Assembly: GCA_039636785.1 (NCBI GenBank)
Contig: CP144169.1
Coordinates: 248,001-312,000, forward strand
Direction: 5' to 3'
Length of the DNA: 64,000 nucleotides
Source: Micrococcaceae bacterium Sec5.7
Lineage (GTDB): Bacteria; Actinomycetota; Actinomycetes; Actinomycetales; Micrococcaceae
Part shown: piece by piece, positions 47,491 to 54,793 of the stretch
How the letters are laid out: the number at the start of each line of letters is the position of its first letter
Position numbering within the stretch: the first letter of the stretch is position 1
Translations under genes and position numbers: made by a program
Notes under the pieces: model-generated
Told to the model about the DNA's origin: nothing
The model's input: the letters and a program-made list of their open reading frames with translations, nothing else
Databases searched by the model: none

Positions 47491-48831
47491 TTGAGAAGCA
47501 CAACTAGAGGCCTGCCGCCCCGGCGGCTTGGCGGATTGCTGAAAACTGTGGGGGCTATTTTCGCCACCACGGTGGCAATTCTGCTTGTCCTCGCTCCGGC
47601 ATCACAGGCCACAACCCCCTCGCCGACACCATCCCCGTCGTCAACCACGTTCCAGAACAGCATCAACGGCTTCCTGCGCGGCGACGACCGCGCCCCCCTG
47701 GCTGATGTCACCGTCACCGCCAAAAGCGGCGACTTCACCGGGACCGCCAAATCGAGTGCCAACGGCGCTTGGACCATTGGCGTCCCGGTCCAGGGAACCT
47801 ATGAAGTGGAGCTGGACGAGTCCACGCTGCCGGAAGGGGTCAAACTCGCCGACGGCCAGGAGAACCCCCGCAACGTCACGTTCAGCCAGACTTCAAACCT
47901 CTCGGTTATTTTCGCCTTCGGCAAGGGCATCGTGGTGCAGCAGCAGGACTTCGGGCAGAACCTGCTCAACCGTCTGGTGGCAGGCTTGAGCTTCGGTCTC
48001 CTGCTGGCGCTTGCATCGGTCGGCCTGTCCCTGATCTTCGGAACCACCGGCCTCACCAACTTCGCACACGGTGAAATGGTGACCCTCGGCGCGGTTCTGA
48101 TGTTCGGATTCAGCGCCATGAACCTGCCTTTCTGGTTGGCCATCCTCCTGGCTTTGTTGGGCGGCGGGCTGTTTGGCTACGTCCAGGACGCCGGACTATG
48201 GAAGCCGCTGCGGCGCCGCGGGACCGGCCTGGTTCCCATGATGATCGTCAGCATTGGCCTGGCCCTGGCGGTCCGCTACATCATCCAGTTCTACTTCGGC
48301 GGCGCCACCCAGCAACTGCCTTTCGCCCAGAGCGCGGAAATCCAGATCGGCCCGGTCTCCATCTCCCCCAACAACCTCTGGTCGCTGGGCATCAGTGCGG
48401 TCGTCATCGCCCTGATCGGCATCGTCCTGCTGAAGACCCGGCTGGGCAAGGCCACCCGCGCGGTGGCCGACAACCCGGCCCTGGCTGCGGCCTCCGGGAT
48501 CGACGTCGACTCCGTCATCCGGATCGTCTGGGTCGTCGGCGGCATGCTGGCCTCCCTCGGCGGCATCCTCTGGGCGTACTACCGTCCCGGCGTCGCCTTC
48601 GACATGGGCTCGCAGATCCTGCTGCTCATCTTCGCCGGTGTCACCCTGGGCGGCCTCGGCACGGTCTTCGGTGCCCTGATCGGATCCGTCATCGTCGGCA
48701 TCTTCGTGGAGCTGACCACCGTGTTCGGCCTCGCCGCCGACCTCAAATATGTGGGAGCGCTGTTCATCATGATTGTTGTCCTCTTGTTCCGGCCTCAGGG
48801 CATTTTGGGCCGTCGCGAGCGTGTGGGTTAG
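47491..48831 (+). CDS. livH: Branched-chain amino acid ABC permease LivH with secreted N-terminal domain
   Basis: A 446-residue protein. TTG 47491 is chosen because GTGGAGG lies about eight bases upstream and the protein then opens with a classic signal peptide (basic start, helix about 16-34, APASQA near 40). A Thr/Pro/Ser linker and an outer domain (about 56-146) follow, with NGFLRGDDRAPLADVTVTAK and GTYEVELDESTLPEG, similar to carboxypeptidase-regulatory or Cna-B beta-sandwich domains. The LivH core starts near 155 (LLNRLVAGLSFGLLLALASVGLSLIFG) and ends FRPQGILGR. Ordinary LivH has about 290-300 residues and no such domain. First gene of livHMGF. Confidence 0.9.
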   Translation: MRSTTRGLPPRRLGGLLKTVGAIFATTVAILLVLAPASQATTPSPTPSPSSTTFQNSINGFLRGDDRAPLADVTVTAKSGDFTGTAKSSANGAWTIGVPVQGTYEVELDESTLPEGVKLADGQENPRNVTFSQTSNLSVIFAFGKGIVVQQQDFGQNLLNRLVAGLSFGLLLALASVGLSLIFGTTGLTNFAHGEMVTLGAVLMFGFSAMNLPFWLAILLALLGGGLFGYVQDAGLWKPLRRRGTGLVPMMIVSIGLALAVRYIIQFYFGGATQQLPFAQSAEIQIGPVSISPNNLWSLGISAVVIALIGIVLLKTRLGKATRAVADNPALAAASGIDVDSVIRIVWVVGGMLASLGGILWAYYRPGVAFDMGSQILLLIFAGVTLGGLGTVFGALIGSVIVGIFVELTTVFGLAADLKYVGALFIMIVVLLFRPQGILGRRERVG

Positions 48832-48840
48832 GAGGCAGCC

Positions 48841-49809
48841 ATGAACTTCGGATTCATACTTTCAAGCGCAGCCGCTGAATTGTTCAGCCCGACGACGGCG
48901 GCCTACGCCCTTGCCGCTCTCGGCCTTGCAGTCCACTTCGGCTACTCGGGCCTGCTCAACTTCGGCCAGGCCGGCTTCATGGCGGTGGGCGCCTACGGCT
49001 TCGCCATCTCCACGCTGACCTTCAAGGTCCCGTTCTTCCTCGGCCTACTCATCGCCATTATCTGTTCAGCGATCTTCGCCATGCTCCTGGGTATTCCAAC
49101 CCTCCGGCTCCGGGCCGATTACCTGGCCATCGTCACGATCGCGGCAGCGGAAATCGTCCGCTACATCGTCACCACAAACCAGCTGACCTCCGTGACCGGT
49201 TCGGCCAACGGCCTCGCCGCCTTCGAGGGCGGGTTCTACTCCATGAATCCGTTCCCTGAAGGCTCGTATCTGGGCATGAACAACAGGGACTTCTTCATCC
49301 GCGTTGTCGGCTGGGGACTCGTCATCGTCTGCTGCACCCTCATGTGGCTGCTGATGCGCAGCCCCTGGGGCCGCGTCCTCAAGGGTATCCGCGAGGACGA
49401 AAACGCCGTCCGCTCGCTCGGCAAGAACGTGTACTCGTACAAGATGCAGGCCCTGATCATCGGTGGCGTCCTCGGCGCCCTGGCGGGCATGGTCTTCACA
49501 CTCCCCCGCGGCGCTGTCCAGCCGGCGAACTACGGCACCGAGCTGACGTTCTTCCTCTACACGGTCCTGCTGCTCGGCGGTCTCGGCACGGTGCTGGGAC
49601 CGGTCGTGGGCGCCATGATCTTCTGGGTCGTGCTGTCACTCACGCAAGGCATCCTGTCCGGCCTAATCGAGTCCGGCGCCGTCACCTGGCTGAACACCGT
49701 CCAGGCCGGGCAGCTTCGTTTCATCCTGGTGGGCGTCGCGCTGATGCTGCTGATGATCTTCAGGCCCCAGGGCGTCTTCGGCAACAAGAAGGAGCTGGCG
49801 TTCGCATGA
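48841..49809 (+). CDS. livM: Branched-chain amino acid ABC permease LivM
   Basis: A 322-residue inner-membrane permease, the partner of LivH. Family motifs include LGLAVHFGYSGLLNFGQAGFMAVGAYGFAI, LLGIPTLRLRADYLAIVTIAAAEIVRYIV, the EAA-type loop GRVLKGIREDENAVRSLGKNVYSYKMQALIIGGVLGALAG and the ending FRPQGVFGNKKELAFA. GGAGG precedes the ATG. Its TGA overlaps the livG ATG by four bases. LivM usually carries a longer N-terminus; this is the short form. Confidence 0.94.
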   Translation: MNFGFILSSAAAELFSPTTAAYALAALGLAVHFGYSGLLNFGQAGFMAVGAYGFAISTLTFKVPFFLGLLIAIICSAIFAMLLGIPTLRLRADYLAIVTIAAAEIVRYIVTTNQLTSVTGSANGLAAFEGGFYSMNPFPEGSYLGMNNRDFFIRVVGWGLVIVCCTLMWLLMRSPWGRVLKGIREDENAVRSLGKNVYSYKMQALIIGGVLGALAGMVFTLPRGAVQPANYGTELTFFLYTVLLLGGLGTVLGPVVGAMIFWVVLSLTQGILSGLIESGAVTWLNTVQAGQLRFILVGVALMLLMIFRPQGVFGNKKELAFA

Positions 49810-50906
49810 GCGAAAAGTCAACAGAAGAAAAGATCGATTACATGACGGATACCCGCCCGATTGCCGCCGGCGAGACTGCGCCCGGCTGCAAGAAGCGTGA
49901 TCCCATCGTGGTGGCGGAAAACGTCACCCGCAACTTCGGCGGCATCAACGCCGTCGACGTCGACTACCTGGAGATCCCGCGGCACAAGATCACGGCTTTG
50001 ATCGGCCCGAACGGTGCCGGCAAGACCACCCTGTTCAACCTGCTCACGGGTTTCGATATTCCGAACTCGGGCAAGTGGCAGTTCGAGGGCAACAGCATTG
50101 CCGGCGTCTCCTCCTACAAGGTTGCCCGCATGGGCATGGTGCGCACCTTCCAGCTCACCAAGGTCATGGGCAAGCTCACCGTCATGGAAAACATGCGGCT
50201 GGGCGCGTCCCACCAGTCGGGTGAGCGGCTGTCCAAGGCCCTGTTCAAGGGAATCTGGGGCGGCCGCGAAAAAGAGATCACGGCCGAGGCCAACGTGCTG
50301 CTGGAGAAGTTCAAGCTGGACGCCAAGAAGGACGACTACGCTGCGTCCCTCTCCGGTGGCCAGCGCAAGCTGCTCGAGATGGCCCGTTCCCTCATGGTCC
50401 GGCCCAAACTGGTCATGCTCGATGAGCCGATGGCAGGCGTCAACCCTGCACTGATGCAGTCCCTGCTGGACCACATCAAGAACCTCAAGGCCGAGGGTAT
50501 GACCGTGCTGTTCGTCGAGCACGACATGAACATGGTCCGCCACATCGCCGACTGGGTCGTGGTGATGGCCGAGGGCAGGATCGTGGCCGAGGGGCCACCC
50601 GCCGACGTCATGAAGAACCCGGCCGTGATTGACGCCTACCTGGGGGCCCACCACGAGGTGGATCTTGGCGACTCGCAGGGCATCAAGGAGCTGGCCGCGG
50701 AACTGGTGGCCGATGAGGAATCGATTGTCGGCACCGAGAATGCCGGCATCATCGCCGTCGACGTTCTTGCGCCTGAGTGGGAGGAGCAGGGCCCCGGGGT
50801 GACAAGCCTGGACAAGCCCGGCGCTACCGGCCGAGGAGACAACGGGATGGGCCGCGGCAAGCACAGCGACGAAGAACCGAGCCGCAAAGAGAAGGAAACA
50901 GAATGA
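49806..50906 (+). CDS. livG: Branched-chain amino acid ABC ATPase LivG with extended C-terminus
   Basis: A 366-residue ATPase. Walker A GPNGAGKT, ENMRLGASHQ, signature LSGGQRKLLEMARSLM, Walker B LVMLDEPMAGVNP and the switch His in FVEHDMNMV are all present, and PAVIDAYLG is the normal LivG end near residue 280. About 85 extra residues follow, acidic and low complexity, ending in a Lys/Glu-rich stretch. About 35 extra residues also precede the ATPase domain. ATGA overlap with livM and with livF. Confidence 0.94.
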   Translation: MSEKSTEEKIDYMTDTRPIAAGETAPGCKKRDPIVVAENVTRNFGGINAVDVDYLEIPRHKITALIGPNGAGKTTLFNLLTGFDIPNSGKWQFEGNSIAGVSSYKVARMGMVRTFQLTKVMGKLTVMENMRLGASHQSGERLSKALFKGIWGGREKEITAEANVLLEKFKLDAKKDDYAASLSGGQRKLLEMARSLMVRPKLVMLDEPMAGVNPALMQSLLDHIKNLKAEGMTVLFVEHDMNMVRHIADWVVVMAEGRIVAEGPPADVMKNPAVIDAYLGAHHEVDLGDSQGIKELAAELVADEESIVGTENAGIIAVDVLAPEWEEQGPGVTSLDKPGATGRGDNGMGRGKHSDEEPSRKEKETE

Positions 50907-51673
50907 GCGCCACCAGTGCGGCGCCCGCCGCACTGCCCGCACCCGCTGACGAGTCGGTCGTCAAGGTCACCGATCTGGTGGCCGGATACCTTCCGGGCGT
51001 CAACATCCTCAACGGCTGCAGTATCGAAGCCCGCACGGGTGAGTTGATCGGCATCATCGGCCCCAACGGAGCCGGCAAGTCCACGCTGTTGAAGGCGATG
51101 TTCGGCCTGGTCAAGGTCCACTCGGGCTCGGTTGTCGTCCGCGGTCAGGACATCACCGGCCTGAAGGCGAACAAGCTCGTCAGCAGGGGTGTGGGCTTTG
51201 TCCCGCAGAACAACAACGTGTTTGCCACCTTGACCATCGAGGAAAACCTGCAGATGGGCATGTTCCAGCGGCCCAAGGACTTTTCCGAGCGGTTCGACTT
51301 CGTCACGAGCCTGTTCCCGGAACTCGGCAAGCGGCGCGCCCAGCGGGCGGGCTCGCTCTCCGGTGGGGAACGCCAGATGGTGGCCATGGGCCGGGCCCTC
51401 ATGATGGAGCCGGCCGTTCTGCTGCTCGATGAGCCCTCCGCCGGTCTCTCCCCCGTCAGGCAGGACGAGACCTTCCTGCGGGTTCATGAGATCAACCGGG
51501 CCGGCGTATCCGTCATCATGGTGGAGCAGAACGCGCGCCGCTGCCTGCAGATCTGTGACCGCGCCTATGTGCTCGACCAGGGCAAGGATGCGTACACAGG
51601 CACGGGCCGGGAACTCATGAGGGATCCCAAGGTCATCCACCTGTATCTGGGCACCCTGGCCGACGAAGCCTGA
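50903..51673 (+). CDS. livF: Branched-chain amino acid ABC ATPase LivF
   Basis: A 256-residue ATPase. VVKVTDLVAGYLPGVNILNGCSIEARTGELIGIIGPNGAGKSTLLKAMFGLV gives the Walker A and the LivF-type entry, GVGFVPQNNNVFATLTIEENLQMG the Q-loop, LSGGERQMVAMGRALM the signature, LLLDEPSAGLSP the Walker B, and VIMVEQNARRCL the switch region (Q in place of His, as usual in LivF). Last gene of the operon, followed by two hairpins. Confidence 0.95.
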   Translation: MSATSAAPAALPAPADESVVKVTDLVAGYLPGVNILNGCSIEARTGELIGIIGPNGAGKSTLLKAMFGLVKVHSGSVVVRGQDITGLKANKLVSRGVGFVPQNNNVFATLTIEENLQMGMFQRPKDFSERFDFVTSLFPELGKRRAQRAGSLSGGERQMVAMGRALMMEPAVLLLDEPSAGLSPVRQDETFLRVHEINRAGVSVIMVEQNARRCLQICDRAYVLDQGKDAYTGTGRELMRDPKVIHLYLGTLADEA

Positions 51674-51707
51674 CCCGGATCCTTCCTCCGGGGCAGTAAC
51701 CCAGCCA

Positions 51708-51739
51708 GAAGGGCCGTCACCATCCGGTGGCGGCCCTTC
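51708..51739 (+). terminator. Hairpin after livF
   Basis: GAAGGGCCGTCACC pairs with GGTGGCGGCCCTTC (one G-U pair) around a four-base loop, 35 bases after the livF stop. No strong T tract follows, so it may be a processing or weak termination hairpin. Confidence 0.65.
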
Positions 51740-51901
51740 GTGTCCAGGTGATCCCCCCGGGCGCCTCCAGAGGGAACGACGACGGCGTCACGCGCCGCAG
51801 TCTTTACTACCGGCCGCTGGGGCACTGGGCCGGATTCCCGCCGCCGGGCGCCCGGGCTTGAGTCAAAAGCCTGCTGTGCGTGACGCCCGGCCGCCAGCAG
51901 G

Positions 51902-51946
51902 CACACAGAAAGCCCCCTTCCGGACTGGACGGGGGCTTTCTGTGTG
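51902..51946. terminator. Terminator between convergent livF and the binding-protein gene
   Basis: A 16-base perfect stem, CACACAGAAAGCCCCC with its complement, encloses a 13-base loop. It ends 19 bases before the binding-protein stop codon on the other strand, so it most likely ends that transcript and read-through from livHMGF. Confidence 0.8.
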
Positions 51947-51964
51947 TCAGGAGGAGGAAGCGGC

Positions 51965-53317
51965 TTACAGCTTGCCGAATTCTTCCTTGAGGGGCTTGTA
52001 CGTGTTGTCATCCTGGTACTCATAGATGCCGATGTAGGCCTCTGTGGGGTCACCCGCATCGGAGAAGGTCACCGGACCGGACTGGCCGTCGTAGTCGATG
52101 TCCTTGCCGTTGCGGAGCAACGTGACGCAGGACGGGAAGGTGCTGCACTTCTCGCCTGTCTCAGAAACTTCCTTGAGCTTTGCGGCGATGTCTACGCCCT
52201 TGGTGCTCTTGGCAGCCTCAGAGGCCAGCGCGATCAGGTTAACAGCGTCGTAGGACTCGCCTGCGTAGCTGTAATCCTTCAGTGCGGGATCAATGGCCAA
52301 CAGCGACTTCTTGAAGGCGTCCTTGGCGAAGGTGCCCGGGATGGTGCCCTGGGCGCCCTTCAGGGTGCCTGCCTTGAAGTCCTTACTGTAATCCGAGGTG
52401 TTGCCATCAACCATGAACATCTGAGTCGGCTTGACTCCCTTGCCCGTCATCAGCGGAACAATGCTCTTGGCCTGGTCAAAGGTGATCAGGGCAATGGCAT
52501 CCGGCTTGGCTGCGATGACCTTGTCCACCTGGCTGCTGAACTGGGAATCGCCCTCGTTGAAGAGTTCCTCTGCAACGACCTTACCGCCGGCTGCTTCAAA
52601 CGCGGCCTTCACGTTCTTCGCAAGGCCGGTTCCGTAAGCGTCGTTCAATACGATCATGCCAACAGTCTGGGCCCCACAGGTAGCCATGTAGTTTCCGAGG
52701 ACCTTGCCCTGGAGCACATCCGAGGGGGCGGTGCGCCAGTAGAGACCCTTGTCATCCCAGGCAGTGAAGTCCGGCGAGGTGTTTGCCGGCGAGAACTGGA
52801 CGACTCCGGCACCGGTGATCTGGTTGATCACGGTCTTGGAGACGCCAGAAGAAGCTGCACCCACGATTGCGCCGACGCCCTGGCCGAGCAGTGCCGTGGT
52901 GGACTGCGTGGCGATGTCTGTCTTCGTGTCACCGGAGTCGCGGTGGATGACCTCGACAGGCTTGCCGAGCACGCCGCCGGCATCGTTGACTTCCTTGATG
53001 CCAAGGTTGACGCCGGCGATTTCGGGCGGCCCGAGGAACGCCAGCGACCCCGTTGTCGGCAGGAGCGATCCAATCTTCAGGGCAGTCTCGGTGGTAGTGG
53101 TTGCAGCAGGGACAGGTCCGGTGGTTGCGGCCTGGCTGGCTCCGGCTCCGGCTCCGGCGCTGGGTGCCGGGCAAGAGATGCCTGCGGCCTTGGCGGAAGC
53201 GGATCCTGTCGACGTTGGGGTAGAGCTGCCACCACAAGCCGTAGCCAGAAGGGCGACGCCGATGCTAAGCGCTGTGAGCTTAGCGATACGGGGCGCCGCC
53301 TGGGGGAGTGCAATCAT
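51965..53317 (-). CDS. ABC transporter substrate-binding lipoprotein (branched-chain amino acid type)
   Basis: A 450-residue lipoprotein. The signal ends in a lipobox (LSIGVALLATACGG, C28), then a Ser/Thr/Ala-rich linker, then a Peripla_BP_6 domain: LKIGSLLPTTGSLAFLGPPEIAGVNLGIKEVNDAGGVLGKPVEVIHRDSGD, VVQFSPANTSPDF, and VGMIVLNDAYGTGLAKNVKAAFEAAGG. It is presumably the receptor for the adjacent LivHMGF, though encoded on the opposite strand and convergent with it. Start ATG has GAGGAG seven bases upstream. A Crp/GlxR-like site lies about 100 bases upstream. Confidence 0.94.
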   Translation of the reverse strand: MIALPQAAPRIAKLTALSIGVALLATACGGSSTPTSTGSASAKAAGISCPAPSAGAGAGASQAATTGPVPAATTTTETALKIGSLLPTTGSLAFLGPPEIAGVNLGIKEVNDAGGVLGKPVEVIHRDSGDTKTDIATQSTTALLGQGVGAIVGAASSGVSKTVINQITGAGVVQFSPANTSPDFTAWDDKGLYWRTAPSDVLQGKVLGNYMATCGAQTVGMIVLNDAYGTGLAKNVKAAFEAAGGKVVAEELFNEGDSQFSSQVDKVIAAKPDAIALITFDQAKSIVPLMTGKGVKPTQMFMVDGNTSDYSKDFKAGTLKGAQGTIPGTFAKDAFKKSLLAIDPALKDYSYAGESYDAVNLIALASEAAKSTKGVDIAAKLKEVSETGEKCSTFPSCVTLLRNGKDIDYDGQSGPVTFSDAGDPTEAYIGIYEYQDDNTYKPLKEEFGKL

Positions 53318-53416
53318 TTAGAGTCTCCTCGATCGAAAGGTGCGAACGGCCTTTGATGCGAATGATCAGGTGTTCCTGATTTAACTTCAAGCTAATGCAA
53401 ATCCGCCCGGAACATA

Positions 53417-53432
53417 AGTGACTAAGGTCACA
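53417..53432. promoter_or_regulatory. Crp/GlxR-like binding site upstream of binding-protein gene
   Basis: On the minus strand the site reads TGTGACCTTAGTCACT, matching TGTGA-N6-TCACA at nine of ten conserved positions. It is centred about 107 bases before the start codon of the substrate-binding lipoprotein. Crp-family proteins (GlxR in corynebacteria) commonly control such uptake genes, so cAMP-linked regulation is likely, though unproven. Confidence 0.55.
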
Positions 53433-53511
53433 TCCTTATAACACTCGTTGCATATGGGAAATCTGCCGGGAGCCCGGCTCCGTTTCGGAGGCCCTGGGGA
53501 CGGGGGAAAAG

Positions 53512-53585
53512 TGCCCCAGGCGAGACTCGAACTCGCAACACGCGGATTTTAAGTCCGCTGCCTCTGCCAATTGGGCTACTGGGGC
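53512..53585 (-). tRNA. tRNA with anticodon UAA (Leu), short variable loop
   Basis: Read on the minus strand, a full cloverleaf forms: acceptor GCCCCAG/CTGGGGC, D arm GCC/GGC, anticodon arm GCGGA-CTTAAAA-TCCGC and T arm GCGAG-TTCGAGT-CTCGC. The anticodon loop gives UAA, which reads the Leu codon UUA. The discriminator base is A, as in leucine tRNAs. The variable loop is only GTGTT, so this is a class I shape, not the long-arm class II form normal for Leu. CCA is not encoded. A TTTT run follows 3'. Confidence 0.88.
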
Positions 53586-53605
53586 GCCCGGTCAATGATA
53601 TCCCG

Positions 53606-54550
53606 TCACATCCGGGCGAGCGGTCCGGCGTACCGGAACGTTCCGTGGATACCTCCCCGCCAGACTGCTAGGGGCAGTAACTGGAATTGATCGCCCCATA
53701 TCCGCTCCGGCGGCTCGATACCCAGGGATGTGGAGGGGACAAAGCCGAAGCGCGAATAATATTCGGTGCTGCCCAGCAGGGCAATGCCGCGTTCCCCCGC
53801 CGCGTTGGCGCGCGCAACGCTCTCCTTGACCAGCGCCGAGCCAATGCCGTGCCGCTGCAGCCTTGGTGTCACGCCAAGAGGCCCGAGCCCCAGCAACTCC
53901 AGGTCCCCCACCCAACCCCTGGTGCTGATCACATGACCCACTATTTCGCCGTCGAGCTCTGCCACCATGCTGAACTCCGGCAGGTACTCTTCACACTCGA
54001 AAAGCTGCCGCAGCAACTCCACCTCAATTGGCTCGCCGTCGACGCGGAGCCCCGTGACCGGGGATACAGCAAATGCCTCGGCGGTCAGCGCCAGGATGCG
54101 TTCGCGGTCCGCAGGGGTCTCGTTGCGCAGGACCAGCTCCGGTTGTGGCTGCTGTGCGCTCACCGATGCCAGCTCGGCGAGGATCTCCAGCGCCCGCGGG
54201 GCATCCGCCACGGGGACCAGCAGGTGGTCGTGGTGGAAGCCGGCCAGCACGTTGCAGCTGATCCTGCCGTCGGTCAGGGCCGTGCTGACCGCAGCTGTGA
54301 GCCCCGCAGCTTCCAATTCCGAGTGGATCTGCAGGGTGATCCACGCCGCCACGAAGTCGTAGGGCAGGCCGAGGCTGTCTGCCTCCGCCCGGGGAAGGAC
54401 AACGGTCAGCCCCTCGGCCTCCCTGACTGCCGCTTCGATTCCTGCCACCAGCGGCATGCCGTGCGGCCACAGGACATAGACATAGTCTCCTTCGCGGAGG
54501 ACGGGATGCATTGAGGCCAGTAGTGCCTGGACGTTCTTTTCACCGTTCAT
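53606..54550 (-). CDS. GNAT acetyltransferase with N-terminal ACT-like regulatory domain
   Basis: A 314-residue protein in two parts. Residues about 20-130 look like a CASTOR/ACT-type amino-acid sensor domain (YVYVLWPHGMPLVAGIEAAVREAEGLTVVLPR and ISCNVLAGFHHDHLLVPVADAPRALEILAEL). Residues about 140-300 are a YhbS-type GNAT enzyme: LRNETPADRERILALTAEAF, the acetyl-CoA loop LGVTPRLQRHGIGSALVKESV, and LGSTEYYSRFGFVPS. Free-standing forms of both are common; the fusion suggests amino-acid-controlled acetylation (inference). TAGACT six bases before the ATG supports the start. Confidence 0.85.
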   Translation of the reverse strand: MNGEKNVQALLASMHPVLREGDYVYVLWPHGMPLVAGIEAAVREAEGLTVVLPRAEADSLGLPYDFVAAWITLQIHSELEAAGLTAAVSTALTDGRISCNVLAGFHHDHLLVPVADAPRALEILAELASVSAQQPQPELVLRNETPADRERILALTAEAFAVSPVTGLRVDGEPIEVELLRQLFECEEYLPEFSMVAELDGEIVGHVISTRGWVGDLELLGLGPLGVTPRLQRHGIGSALVKESVARANAAGERGIALLGSTEYYSRFGFVPSTSLGIEPPERIWGDQFQLLPLAVWRGGIHGTFRYAGPLARM

Positions 54551-54743
54551 TGAGCCAGTCTAGGCTCGAGGCATGCGCGCACATCAAGCCCGGCTGCTCG
54601 AAACTGCAGTCGAGCCCCATGGCCACCACGCCGTGGTGGACTGGGCGGTGGAGCTTCCGTCCGCAGAACCGGTTCCGGGGGCGCAGAGCCGGATATCGGC
54701 CTGCTGGGCGGCTCCGAAGGCTGGCCCCCCCTGCCAACACAAA

Positions 54744-54775
54744 GGCGGCCGTTCCCCTGAAGGGGAACGGCCGCC
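54744..54775 (-). terminator. Rho-independent terminator after ndh
   Basis: A 14-base perfect stem (GGCGGCCGTTCCCC and its complement) with a TGAA loop. On the minus strand it lies 18 bases past the ndh stop and is followed by TTTGTGTT, as expected of an intrinsic terminator for that gene. Confidence 0.85.
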
Positions 54776-54793
54776 GTCGTAAGTTACTGCAGA

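Noticed and set aside
51944..53356. Long plus-strand open frame opposite the binding-protein gene
   Set aside because: Shadow of the lipoprotein gene, which has a lipobox, a ribosome site and clear family motifs.
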